Assembly (NCBI RefSeq): GCF_900112105.1
Contig: NZ_FOKV01000004.1
Span: 265,151-329,150, forward strand
Source of the DNA: Zunongwangia mangrovi
GTDB taxonomy: Bacteria; Bacteroidota; Bacteroidia; Flavobacteriales; Flavobacteriaceae
Direction: 5' to 3'
Length of the DNA: 64,000 nucleotides
This document shows positions 36,076 to 44,854 of this stretch, piece after piece (position 1 is the stretch's first letter; each line of letters starts with the position of its first letter). Below the pieces are notes generated by a model. It did not search any database. It had not been told where the DNA came from and saw only the letters and a program-made list of their open reading frames with translations. The position numbers were made by a program, and so were the translations under genes.

Positions 36076-37785
36076 TTACTTTCCTGCTAGCTTCATTTTT
36101 GTTCTTTCTTCCCCTCCATTTAGCAGGTAAACCAGCGGCAAAGGTCTATCTTGATTTTCTATGAACTGAGGACGATTTTGCCATGGAGTAATGGATAGAA
36201 CATTAGTAAAATCCATCCAATATTGTAATCTTGAAGGCTTTAAACCCCATGTCATGTGAAAGTGATTTGCAGGAGCATATTGTTTATATTCAATCATCGA
36301 TGCATATCTGGGTATGACAAAGGTGTGAGGCCATGTTGGGTTGGCACCATCACAAATTATTTGAGCTAATTTTGATGGTAGCTCGACAGTTTCAGCCTCG
36401 TCCCAAATCATAGAGAACATTCCGTTTAAGGATGAATATGAAAGTCTTGCTGCAATTCCCTTAATTTCTCCTGGTGATTTAAAATGAACCGAATTTCCTA
36501 AGTAATAAAAATAATCTACTGCCTTCGGGAAGTTTATTTTACTCATAATTTCCTTTTCTGAAGCTCCGGGTTTTGCAGCCCAATTAAATGAAGCCGAACC
36601 TGAATTTACGCCATCTACAAAGCCTTTCTGCATCCATTTTTCATTGCCCGCAGTTTTGATTTCATGTTCTTGAGCTAATTGTTTTGAATCTTCCTTTTCA
36701 TATACCTTCCTAAAGTCCATAAACAATGGAGGATTACCACCTGAAAGCCAGGTCATGAATAATTGAGTTAGGAGCCCTTGAACATCAGCCTCTGTTGCAA
36801 ATGGAATAACTTCCTTTTCTCCGTTATGGTCAAAAGTTGAATTGAATAGAGATTCCATAATATCTGCCACTGGTAATTGTATCCCTCGATCATCAGAGCC
36901 CCACTCCAATTGACTCATAAAACCTCCACCTACCGCATCAAGATCATCAAGAAGATCTCGAACAATTAAATACAAAGCTAAACTTTTCTCTAGTAACTCT
37001 TCATCTTTTTCCTCAGGAAGTTCGATTTTGTCTTTACCGTATGAAAATAACCAACTTTTTAGTTTTTGGACTTCTTCTATATCGTAAGACTTTTTTTGAA
37101 GCATATCTGCTAAAAGCTTCATATCTAAACGAGTTATTTCTAATCCAAAACGATTTCTTGTTTCCATAACATGAGGTAAAGCCGTTTCCATGCCCATAGA
37201 ATCGTGTCCAAATACCACAACTCGTTTACCTTTTAAACCCTGGAAAGTAGATGCTGCATAGCACCAATCTATCAAAGATGATAATGTATCTTCGCTCATC
37301 CTAGGGGATTCTCCTTTATCTGGCCATGATCCTATATTTATATGTGAAAGTTTACCGTATTGCGCAATTGCACCATTTGTTGCATGAGTATAGACTACAC
37401 CTGGTCTGGTTGCAGAATTTCCAGTGGTGAAATTAATCGGAATGTCTTTAGGAAAGTGAGATAGTAAAGAGATTGTAGTCAATTGAGGGAATGACCAGGT
37501 ATCTGGCACACAAACCAAGACATTAACGCCCGCCTGTAAAAATTGTTTTGCAACTAGATCTGCTTGAGGTTCTAAATCTACTAATATATCTGAATATACT
37601 ACATCTACAAAACTATTATCTGGTAACTTTATTGTTCCAGCAAGTGATTCTGCAACATGTACTACCAAGTTTTTACACCGTTCTCGACTACTATTATCTA
37701 TTCTTGGATCACATGGTGCAAACACACCAATTACAGCTTGGGATGTACTCTGATTTATTTCTTTTGAAAGTAATTTGGCGTTCAT
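36076..37785 (-). CDS. L-fucose isomerase-like protein
   Basis: 569 residues, cytoplasmic, close to the length of FucI (about 590). The N-terminal IGVFAPCDPRIDNSSRERC and the middle KRVVVFGHDSMGMETALPH match the fucose/arabinose isomerase fold; EADVQGLLTQLFMTWLSG and the C-terminal HFHMTWGLKP fit the C-terminal domain. An aldose-ketose isomerization of a 6-deoxy sugar is expected, but the kinase and aldolase that normally follow FucI are not nearby. The next genes downstream and upstream (Na+ symporter, DHDPS aldolase, FAH, SDR) suggest another route. Start ATG at 37785. Confidence 0.8.
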   Translation of the reverse strand: MNAKLLSKEINQSTSQAVIGVFAPCDPRIDNSSRERCKNLVVHVAESLAGTIKLPDNSFVDVVYSDILVDLEPQADLVAKQFLQAGVNVLVCVPDTWSFPQLTTISLLSHFPKDIPINFTTGNSATRPGVVYTHATNGAIAQYGKLSHINIGSWPDKGESPRMSEDTLSSLIDWCYAASTFQGLKGKRVVVFGHDSMGMETALPHVMETRNRFGLEITRLDMKLLADMLQKKSYDIEEVQKLKSWLFSYGKDKIELPEEKDEELLEKSLALYLIVRDLLDDLDAVGGGFMSQLEWGSDDRGIQLPVADIMESLFNSTFDHNGEKEVIPFATEADVQGLLTQLFMTWLSGGNPPLFMDFRKVYEKEDSKQLAQEHEIKTAGNEKWMQKGFVDGVNSGSASFNWAAKPGASEKEIMSKINFPKAVDYFYYLGNSVHFKSPGEIKGIAARLSYSSLNGMFSMIWDEAETVELPSKLAQIICDGANPTWPHTFVIPRYASMIEYKQYAPANHFHMTWGLKPSRLQYWMDFTNVLSITPWQNRPQFIENQDRPLPLVYLLNGGEERTKMKLAGK

Positions 37786-37795
37786 TTTGCTAATT

Positions 37796-39295
37796 TTAGA
37801 TTAGACCATTATTTTTATTATGCAATAAAATATTTAAAAGAAAACCGCTTAGAAATATTACTATTGTACCGACTACGATTGTTAGGTTGGTATGCAGAGG
37901 GTTTTTAAATAAAATCCATTTCTCTGAGGTTACAAATACCGGTGTGAGACTCATCCAAGCTATAACCAGAATACCTATGATTACTGCAATTGTAGCTTCA
38001 ATCTTTTTAATTTTTCTTGATAAAAAGCCAAGTAAGAAAAGTCCGAGTACACCTCCACTAAATATAGAAGATAAAGCCCACCATGTATCTAGGGCACTTT
38101 TTACAGAAGTCATAGCCAGAGAAACTAGAATGCTTAAAACTCCCATTATTATTCCTGAAATTGCTAAAATTCTAAATTCATTTTTACTAGAAAACTCTTT
38201 ATTATTTCTTTTGAAAAAATCAGTTAAGATAACTGTAGAACTACTATTAATGCTAGTCGAAATAGTACTCATTCCTGCTGCAAAAATTGAGGCAATTAAT
38301 AATCCTGTTACTCCTTTAGGTAATTCAGCTACTATAAAATATGGGAAAATCTTATCCGCCTCAATTATATTACCCAATGTACTTGGCAAAAGCTCAGGGA
38401 AAGTCTTGTAGTAAGCAAATAAAGCCGTACCTATCATAAAGAATAAGAGGGAAACAGGAATGTAAAGTAAACTTCCAAACCAAGTAGAACGTTTTGCTGC
38501 CTTCTCGGTCTTTGCACTCATATAACGTTGTACGTAATTTTGATCAATTCCAAAATTTTGAAGATTAATGAAGAATCCATAGAATAGAACAACCCAAAAA
38601 GTAGACTCTGTAAACTTGAAATTGAAACTTCCTAGATCGAATTTATTATTGTCTCTGCCTATTTCTATTATTTGGTCGGTTCCTTCTGGCATGGAGGCAA
38701 CTATTAACAAAAGACAAGCTATTGCTCCTGATATCAAAACAATGCCCTGAATAGCATCTGTCCAAATTACGGCCTCTATTCCTCCCATAGCGGCATATAC
38801 AATTACAAAAAGGCCTGTACCTATTATAATTGTATTAATATCCCACCCTAAAAGAGCATTAGTTGGTAAAGCCAGTAAATATAAAATCGTGCCCATACGA
38901 GCAAGCTGTGTCAAAAGATAACATATAGACGCATAATTTCTTGCCCATGAACCAAATCTCTCCTCTAAATGATAGTATGCTGATTGACTGTTGATTTTTC
39001 TGTAGAGCGGAACAAAAAATTTTACTGCAAAAAAAGCAGCTAAAGGAATAGAAAGACTAAACACGAAACTGTTCCAATTGCTTAAATAGGCCTTTCCTGG
39101 TAGCGCAAGAAAACTTATACTACTTACAAAGGTAGCGAAAATTGACATCCCAATAGCCCAAGATGGTATTCGCTGTCCTCCAGTCATATAATCATTGGTA
39201 GTTCTATTCTTCTTGAAGTAAAACGAAATCCCAAAAAAAAGAATAGCCGTCAAATAGAGAATAAAAACCAACAGATCAACAAGAGGTAACCCCAT
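37796..39295 (-). CDS. Sodium:solute symporter (SSS family)
   Basis: 499 residues with about 13 membrane segments. FATFVSSISFLALPGKAYLS and IFAAGMSTISTSINSSSTVI are the family's TM1 and TM8 patterns. Its ATG overlaps the stop of the DHDPS-family gene by one base, so it is co-translated with it and probably imports that pathway's sugar or acid. Composition is visibly AT-richer than the genes at 4-12 kb. Confidence 0.88.
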   Translation of the reverse strand: MGLPLVDLLVFILYLTAILFFGISFYFKKNRTTNDYMTGGQRIPSWAIGMSIFATFVSSISFLALPGKAYLSNWNSFVFSLSIPLAAFFAVKFFVPLYRKINSQSAYYHLEERFGSWARNYASICYLLTQLARMGTILYLLALPTNALLGWDINTIIIGTGLFVIVYAAMGGIEAVIWTDAIQGIVLISGAIACLLLIVASMPEGTDQIIEIGRDNNKFDLGSFNFKFTESTFWVVLFYGFFINLQNFGIDQNYVQRYMSAKTEKAAKRSTWFGSLLYIPVSLLFFMIGTALFAYYKTFPELLPSTLGNIIEADKIFPYFIVAELPKGVTGLLIASIFAAGMSTISTSINSSSTVILTDFFKRNNKEFSSKNEFRILAISGIIMGVLSILVSLAMTSVKSALDTWWALSSIFSGGVLGLFLLGFLSRKIKKIEATIAVIIGILVIAWMSLTPVFVTSEKWILFKNPLHTNLTIVVGTIVIFLSGFLLNILLHNKNNGLI

Positions 39296-40221
39296 TATAG
39301 AATTTTCTTTTGAATTTTCTTAAGTATTATTTCTAGCCGATCTTTTTCTTCCTTATTGAACTGATGTAATGGTGATGACATATAACCACTGCACAGCCCC
39401 ATAAGGTTTAGTGCACATTTCAAACCTTTAAGATAACTTGAACCATATTTACCAATAGAATAAATTTCTGTAGAAATCTCCATGACAAGATCATGTAGAT
39501 CCCTAACTTTTTCAATATCGCCGGCTACAGCAGCACTATATAACTCGACATAAAGCCTAGGAAACATATTAGCTCCACCATTCACCCCTCCGGCACCACC
39601 TAACATAACGGTTTCTGCTGTAACTTCTTCAGGACCTACAAAAAGTGAGAAATCATCATAATCCTTCATTTTATAAAGTAACTTATTAAAATAAGCGGTA
39701 TTACCAGAACTATCTTTTAGTCCGATAATTTTTTCATGCTTAGATAGATATTCAACCGTATCTGGCTCAATATTAATTTTGGTATGAGAAGGCATGTTAT
39801 AAAGAAATAGTGGCAAAGGTATTCTATCAGCTAGGTATTCGTAATATTCTATTAATTCAGGCTGTCCTAAACTAAAATAGTAAGGCGGGGCTGCAACTAA
39901 AGCTGATGCACAACATTGTTTAGCAGTTTCAGCTAACCTTAAGCTCTCTGAAACTGCTGTATCCGTTATACCTACCAAAACGGGAACTCGACCTTTTACA
40001 ATATCGCAAGTTTCCTCGATCAAACGATGTCTTAAGGCATAGGGTAGGCTGGTACTTTCCCCAGTAGTTCCAAGTATAAATAGTCCATGAACACCTCCTT
40101 TAATTAGGTGTTCTATTAAATTTCTAAGCCCTTTTAAATCAAGTTCACTTTCGTTGTTTAAGGGTGTAATCATAGGAGGAATAATTCCCCTAAATTGACT
40201 ACTAGCAATATTAACAGCCAT
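39295..40221 (-). CDS. DHDPS/N-acetylneuraminate lyase-family aldolase
   Basis: 308 residues from the ATG at 40221. The reading frame also has a TTG at 40251, but that TTG overlaps the -7 box TAAGTTTG, so the ATG (MAVNIASSQFRGIIPPM) is the better start. Family marks are GTTGES (51-56), the Tyr in FLYNMPSH, and the Schiff-base Lys in IIGLKDSSGN. Members cleave or form 2-keto-3-deoxy acids with pyruvate. A role on 2-keto-3-deoxy-fuconate, or on the Kdo/Dha of RG-II, is possible but not shown. First gene of its cassette. Confidence 0.85.
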   Translation of the reverse strand: MAVNIASSQFRGIIPPMITPLNNESELDLKGLRNLIEHLIKGGVHGLFILGTTGESTSLPYALRHRLIEETCDIVKGRVPVLVGITDTAVSESLRLAETAKQCCASALVAAPPYYFSLGQPELIEYYEYLADRIPLPLFLYNMPSHTKINIEPDTVEYLSKHEKIIGLKDSSGNTAYFNKLLYKMKDYDDFSLFVGPEEVTAETVMLGGAGGVNGGANMFPRLYVELYSAAVAGDIEKVRDLHDLVMEISTEIYSIGKYGSSYLKGLKCALNLMGLCSGYMSSPLHQFNKEEKDRLEIILKKIQKKIL

Positions 40222-40248
40222 ATAGTAAATAGGTAAGTTGGTTTCTAT

Positions 40249-40288
40249 CAAACTTATTATTTACTTAGATAAAAACTATCCTGTACCG
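40249..40288 (-). promoter_or_regulatory. Shared cassette promoter element, copy 6
   Basis: On the minus strand CGGTACAGGATA (40288-40277), 20 bases, then TAAGTTTG (40256-40249), a perfect Bacteroidetes -7 box. This is the clearest copy, and it defines the spacing. The predicted transcript start near 40242 leaves a short leader before the ATG at 40221. Confidence 0.68.
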
Positions 40289-40315
40289 TCTTGGCACTAG
40301 CTAACTAAAGGCTTT

Positions 40316-41170
40316 TTAATCAAAAGAAGTTGCAATTTGTTTAGAACAACCTAAACCATCAACACCTAGTTCTACAATATCACCAGGTTTTAAATAGCGT
40401 GGAGGATTTAATCCCATTCCTACCCCAGATGGCGTACCTGTCGAAATAATATCTCCTGGCATTAAGCTCATAAATTGGCTTAAAAAGCTAACAATTTCTT
40501 CAACTCCAAAAACCATATCGCAAGTATTGCTTTTTTGCATGATTTCGCCATTAAGTTTCAACCAAAGGTCAAGATCTTGCGGATTAGGTATTTCATCTTT
40601 TGTTGCAATAAAAGGGCCTAGAGGAGCAAATGTGTCGCAACTTTTCCCTTTAACCCATTGTCCAGATCTTTCTAATTGAAAGGCTCTTTCACTATAATCG
40701 TTGTGCAAGGTATAGCCTGCTACATGATCCATAGCCTCATCCTTGGATACATATTTTGCTTTTTTGCCTATAACTATAGCCAACTCAACTTCCCAATCTG
40801 TTTTTTTGCTATTTTTAGGTATAACTAAGTTATCATTTGGGCCTACGATTGCGCTTGTAGCTTTGAAAAAGATAACAGGTTCTGTAGGAATTTGAGCTCC
40901 ACTTTCTTTGGCATGCTCTGCATAATTCAGACCTATACAAATAAGTTTAGATGGCTTATAGACAGGTGACCCCAATCGGGTATCGGGGGAAATTATTTTA
41001 CATTTTTCTTTGTTCTCTTCTACCCATTTAGATAGATTTTCAATTTCGTTATTACCAAAAAATTGGTCGTCATAATCAAGCCCAAATCCAGAGACATCTA
41101 TTCTCGTTCCGTCTTTAAGCTGCACTCCAGGCTTTTCCTGACCAATTTGACCATATCTTATTAATTTCAT
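40316..41170 (-). CDS. Fumarylacetoacetate hydrolase (FAH)-family protein, diketo-deoxy-sugar-acid hydrolase candidate
   Basis: 284 residues, cytoplasmic. The FAH-fold metal site is visible: ICIGLNYAEHA, TDWEVELAIVIG with two acidic ligands, and LHNDYSER with the Asp ligand. GDIISTGTPSGVGMG is the family's C-terminal block. In the non-phosphorylated L-fucose/L-rhamnose route such proteins split 2,4-diketo-3-deoxy acids to pyruvate and lactate. The SDR gene 11 bases upstream would make that diketo substrate, which supports this role. Confidence 0.85.
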   Translation of the reverse strand: MKLIRYGQIGQEKPGVQLKDGTRIDVSGFGLDYDDQFFGNNEIENLSKWVEENKEKCKIISPDTRLGSPVYKPSKLICIGLNYAEHAKESGAQIPTEPVIFFKATSAIVGPNDNLVIPKNSKKTDWEVELAIVIGKKAKYVSKDEAMDHVAGYTLHNDYSERAFQLERSGQWVKGKSCDTFAPLGPFIATKDEIPNPQDLDLWLKLNGEIMQKSNTCDMVFGVEEIVSFLSQFMSLMPGDIISTGTPSGVGMGLNPPRYLKPGDIVELGVDGLGCSKQIATSFD

Positions 41171-41181
41171 GTTTTATTATT

Positions 41182-41943
41182 TTACCCATTTAGTTTAATA
41201 AACCCACCGTCTATAGGAAAATTAGTACCTGTTACGAATGCCGCTTCATCGGAACATAAATAAAGTGCTAAATTTGCTATTTCTTCAGGTTTTCCCATTC
41301 TGCCTAAAGGTTGAGTTTTTGAAAGTTCTTCAAATTTATCCTCAATCTCATTGGGATAATTTTTTCTAATAAAACTATCCACGAATGGTGTATGTACTCT
41401 TGCAGGAGAGATGCAATTGCATCTTATGCCATTATTTACATAATCTTTAGCAATTGAGTAGGTCATTGTTAAAACTGCGCCTTTTGACATTGAATATGCA
41501 AACCGATCTTGAATACCAACAACTGAAGCTATACTTGCCATATTTAGTATTACACCTTCATTTTTTTTCTTAAAATGCGATAGTACAGCTTTGGAGCAAT
41601 TAAATATACCTTTTACATTAACTTTATAGATCCTGTCAAAATCTTCCTCGGTAGTGTTCTCTAGGTTTCCTACATGTGCAATACCCGCATTATTTACTAA
41701 AATATCTATAGAATTGTTTTTCAATATATCTAGAAAAACATTCTTTACCTCTTCATACTTAGACACATCGCAGGACATAAAAGTAATCGTTTCAGTTTTT
41801 ATATTAAATGATTCAAAGTTGAGATCTATTACAAAAACCTGTGCACCATGTGAGATAAACTTTTTTGCAATTGCTTCACCAATTCCGCTTGCACCACCAG
41901 TAATGACTACATTTTTATTTGCTAAATTAAATTCTGATCTCAT
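41182..41943 (-). CDS. SDR-family dehydrogenase (2-keto-3-deoxy-L-fuconate dehydrogenase-like)
   Basis: 253 residues. The NAD site TGGASGIGEAIA (near 15-27), NNAG, catalytic Ser in MASIAS, and YSMSK (Tyr/Lys) are present, with the end FPIDGGF. SPARVHTPFVDSFIRK near 180-195 is like 2-keto-3-deoxy-L-fuconate dehydrogenases rather than KduD. With the FAH hydrolase after it, it fits oxidation of a 2-keto-3-deoxy-6-deoxy-sugar acid at C4. The fuconate or rhamnonate dehydratase needed before it was not found in the window. Confidence 0.84.
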   Translation of the reverse strand: MRSEFNLANKNVVITGGASGIGEAIAKKFISHGAQVFVIDLNFESFNIKTETITFMSCDVSKYEEVKNVFLDILKNNSIDILVNNAGIAHVGNLENTTEEDFDRIYKVNVKGIFNCSKAVLSHFKKKNEGVILNMASIASVVGIQDRFAYSMSKGAVLTMTYSIAKDYVNNGIRCNCISPARVHTPFVDSFIRKNYPNEIEDKFEELSKTQPLGRMGKPEEIANLALYLCSDEAAFVTGTNFPIDGGFIKLNG

Positions 41944-41949
41944 AGTACT

Positions 41950-42579
41950 CTAATTATTCCTATTAACATAATCTTTATATAATTGATGCCAATCTCTTCC
42001 ATTAGAATTTAGATACTGCTCAGCTTTGGTTTTGTATATCTCAAATATTGCAGATATTTCTTCCATGTTTTTATAATCGATTGATTGCTCCCTAGCACTT
42101 TCTAAAAGTTTTCTAATATAAACTGCTTCCTCTTCTTTCAAATCTGGCACTATAGCATGATAACCTTTCATGGTAAAATCTACTTTACCAACGGTATATT
42201 TATCCAAAATTTGAATTACTTCTTTCTCAGAAAGGTGCTTACGTAATCCAGACATAAATTTTTCATGAATAGCTTTTGGTTTAGCTGAATGTGCAATTAT
42301 TCTTCTATCCAATTCAGAGAGCTGATCTCCATTTTTCGGATTTATTCCATTAGGAACCTCAGTATATGGATGGGAATTATGATAATCACGAACAAGCTTA
42401 AGATGATTAGAAATAATTTTTTCGAGACTTTCTATTTTCTCATTATCTCTCAATTTTAAACTTGAAACCCACTTTGATGCCTTCTGATCTTGATCATGAT
42501 CACTATTATTTTGAGCGAAGGCATTTTTCGGAAAAACAAGTATAAGAAAAGTTACAAAAGCTATACATTTAAGTGTCAT
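41950..42579 (-). CDS. DUF3826 family secreted protein
   Basis: 209 residues with a signal peptide (MTLKCIAFVTFLILVFPKNAFAQ). The rest is helical and charged (KASKWVSSLKLRDNEKIESLE, then LDRRIIAHSAKPKAIHEKF), the DUF3826 pattern recurrent in Bacteroidetes pectin loci; its role is unknown. It is the first gene of the cassette with SDR and FAH, six bases upstream of the SDR start. As a periplasmic protein beside cytoplasmic enzymes, it may be an accessory of uptake or degradation. Confidence 0.8.
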   Translation of the reverse strand: MTLKCIAFVTFLILVFPKNAFAQNNSDHDQDQKASKWVSSLKLRDNEKIESLEKIISNHLKLVRDYHNSHPYTEVPNGINPKNGDQLSELDRRIIAHSAKPKAIHEKFMSGLRKHLSEKEVIQILDKYTVGKVDFTMKGYHAIVPDLKEEEAVYIRKLLESAREQSIDYKNMEEISAIFEIYKTKAEQYLNSNGRDWHQLYKDYVNRNN

Positions 42580-42600
42580 AGAAAAAATTCATTAATTTTA

Positions 42601-42640
42601 TAAACTTAAAATATTACAATGTAATTCCTATCCTGTGCCT
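42601..42640 (-). promoter_or_regulatory. Shared cassette promoter element, copy 7
   Basis: On the minus strand AGGCACAGGATA (42640-42629), exactly 20 bases, then TAAGTTTA (42608-42601), one mismatch from TAnnTTTG. It lies in the 86-bp gap before DUF3826 (start 42579). Confidence 0.62.
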
Positions 42641-42665
42641 TCCAGTACCAATTTTGAGTGAATAG

Positions 42666-43577
42666 TTATTTGAAGTGATGCAATTTTAGCCAGTTAAGTA
42701 AGCTAGTTGGCCAAGTATTATTGGTAAGCTGTATTCCCATCCCGAAGCCGTGCCCACCATTCTCAAATATATGAATTTCAGCAGGAACTTTATGTTCTTG
42801 CAGTGCCTTTAAATAGTTAAGACTATTTTCTACCGGAACAGCATGATCGTCCATCGCATGAATCAAAAATGTTGGTGGTGTATTTTCTGAAACCTGAGTT
42901 TCATTAGAAAAATGTTGTACTAATTCTTCTGAAGGTGTTTTCCCCAATAAGCGCTCTCTGGAACCTCGATGGGTAATTTCATTGGTTAAACTTACAACAG
43001 GATAAACCAATATTGAAAAATCTGGTCGTGCACTTTTTTCTATTTCTGCAGAATAAACTTTTTCATCAAAGTGTGTAGAAAGCGTTGCTGCTAAATGCCC
43101 GCCTGCAGAAAAGCCCATAATCCCGATCTTGTTAGAATCAAGATTCCATTTTTCTGCATTAGTTCGCAAGACTCTTACAGCGCGTTGTGCATCCATCAAT
43201 GGGCCTACAGATTTATCTTCCATGATTTCATCTGAAGGTAAGCGATACTTTAAAACGAATGCTGAAATTCCTTCAGAAGCCAGCCATTCTGCCAGTTTAA
43301 AACCTTCTTTATCGATTGCCAAATGACTATAACCGCCACCGGGAAAAATAATAACCGCGCTTTTTAACGAATCTCCCTTTGCCAAATACGCATAAAGTTT
43401 AGGCTCTTTAACTTTGCTTACACCGGTTAATTGATCGCTATCAAACTTTTGCTCTTCCTGGTATTCATTATTTTCAATACTTCCGGGAATTTTCCCTTTC
43501 CATAGGTCTATTTTAAAATCTTGCGCATTTGAGACTGAAACAAAAAGAAAACTTATTACAAATATGATTTTAGACAT
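42666..43577 (-). CDS. Secreted alpha/beta-hydrolase esterase (acetylesterase-like)
   Basis: 303 residues with a signal peptide (MSKIIFVISFLFVSVSNAQ). VIIFPGGGYSHLAIDKEG is the oxyanion-hole region, IGMFSAGGH-like MGFSAGGHLAATLS holds the nucleophile Ser, DDHAVPVENS the Asp, and GGHGFGMG the His. This is the family of xylan/pectin acetylesterases. It follows UxaE by 22 bases and is the last gene of the 43-47 kb run, just before the first shared promoter element. Confidence 0.84.
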   Translation of the reverse strand: MSKIIFVISFLFVSVSNAQDFKIDLWKGKIPGSIENNEYQEEQKFDSDQLTGVSKVKEPKLYAYLAKGDSLKSAVIIFPGGGYSHLAIDKEGFKLAEWLASEGISAFVLKYRLPSDEIMEDKSVGPLMDAQRAVRVLRTNAEKWNLDSNKIGIMGFSAGGHLAATLSTHFDEKVYSAEIEKSARPDFSILVYPVVSLTNEITHRGSRERLLGKTPSEELVQHFSNETQVSENTPPTFLIHAMDDHAVPVENSLNYLKALQEHKVPAEIHIFENGGHGFGMGIQLTNNTWPTSLLNWLKLHHFK

Positions 43578-43599
43578 TTCAATAAATATTATTAATGTG

Positions 43600-44838
43600 C
43601 TACGAACTATACAATACCTTCAAATGCCGTTCGTACAAATTTAAAGTTACATTTTCTTCAATCTTGTCTCGACAAGAATCCAATAACGAATAAAATTCAT
43701 CTTTTTCACCTGCAATTTTATAAGCACAATGCATCAATTGCCGAAAATGAGGGTTATAATTTTCATTTTTTTGATCGTGTCGTAGCGCACTTGCAAAAGC
43801 TGCTCCGTTTTCAAATGCACTTTTCTGCGGAAGTTTTTCTTTTTTAATATTCAAAACTTCCGTATAATTTTCTGTAAGTTCTTCGTATCGATCTAAGGCT
43901 TCATTATACAAATTCTGAATAAATTTGAAAGCTTCCTCGCCACTTTCAGCTAAACCAATAGCTTCTTCAAGCCAGGTGGTTCCTGCGGTTTTTACGTGTA
44001 AACCACTATCATGCTTTTTTATCAGTTTATTGATGATTGGATAAATTGAGAATTTATCGCTCCCACTATGCACGCTTAACTTTAATTCTTTAGGCATATC
44101 AAATTCAGATTTCACGAATTTCAACACACATAAATCATCTTCAAATTCTTTACTGAATTGGTCTAAATCACCTTCGTAATCGATCCCTTTGTAAAAATTA
44201 CCAGTAAATTTTGGAGCAATTGTATTTACAGGAACTTTATAGAAAGTTAAAGCGGCAAGAACAAAAAATAATTCGGTTGGTGTTTGTGGATTTTCAACCT
44301 CATCGATAGAAACTTCAGTAAAAAACCTTTCTTCCTTTTTTGATTTAATGTAGAAATACACTTCAGAAGCTTTTTTCATGGCAAAAAGAAAAGTCTTGGT
44401 CATTTCTTTAAAATCTGCTTCAGAAATATCGATTTTCGCGTCTATTCCTTCAATATTAAAAGATGATAAATACTGCTGAAAAAACTTTTTAAATCCTACA
44501 ATATCTTCTGAAATGGACTGTTCACCAATAAATTTAGCAACATCGATGGTAAAAAAATTACTGTTTTCCAGAAAAGGATCTACTGTGTCTCTATCAATAT
44601 GATCGGCATCGATAAAATAATCTTGGGTAAAATTTAAAGCTTTGATAGCATTTTTTGCTTCTTCTAACACACTTTTTGGCTTTGTATTTACCGTTTCGTG
44701 TTCACGGTTTGATTTATTCCAAACCGGAGTTACCGGAATACCATCTTCCTGTATTTTTAAAATGGCATTTAACTGCGCTTTTCCTTCTTTTCCAAATCGA
44801 TCTCCTGTTCCAAATGAAAATCTCCCTAATTCTGCCAT
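43600..44838 (-). CDS. uxaE: Tagaturonate epimerase UxaE
   Basis: 412 residues, cytoplasmic. The start MAELGRFSFGTGDRFGKEG and the stretches FIDADHIDRDTV and KLSVHSGSDKFSIYP match the tagaturonate/fructuronate epimerase family first described in Thermotoga. It interconverts D-tagaturonate and D-fructuronate, linking the galacturonate and glucuronate branches. UxaB at 56632-58077 already reduces tagaturonate, so UxaE gives a second exit towards fructuronate; no UxuA/UxuB is seen here to use it. Gap of 16 bases after the GH28 gene. Confidence 0.86.
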   Translation of the reverse strand: MAELGRFSFGTGDRFGKEGKAQLNAILKIQEDGIPVTPVWNKSNREHETVNTKPKSVLEEAKNAIKALNFTQDYFIDADHIDRDTVDPFLENSNFFTIDVAKFIGEQSISEDIVGFKKFFQQYLSSFNIEGIDAKIDISEADFKEMTKTFLFAMKKASEVYFYIKSKKEERFFTEVSIDEVENPQTPTELFFVLAALTFYKVPVNTIAPKFTGNFYKGIDYEGDLDQFSKEFEDDLCVLKFVKSEFDMPKELKLSVHSGSDKFSIYPIINKLIKKHDSGLHVKTAGTTWLEEAIGLAESGEEAFKFIQNLYNEALDRYEELTENYTEVLNIKKEKLPQKSAFENGAAFASALRHDQKNENYNPHFRQLMHCAYKIAGEKDEFYSLLDSCRDKIEENVTLNLYERHLKVLYSS

Positions 44839-44854
44839 GTTTTAAATTTTGAGA

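Noticed and set aside
37887..38411. 174-codon plus-strand open frame
   Set aside because: It is antisense to the sodium symporter and its hydrophobic pattern is the mirror of that gene; no ribosome site or family resemblance.
41182..41943. SDR gene as KduD (5-keto-4-deoxyuronate pathway)
   Set aside because: The SPARVHTPFVD region and the adjacent FAH hydrolase fit the 2-keto-3-deoxy-fuconate route better; no KduI is adjacent.
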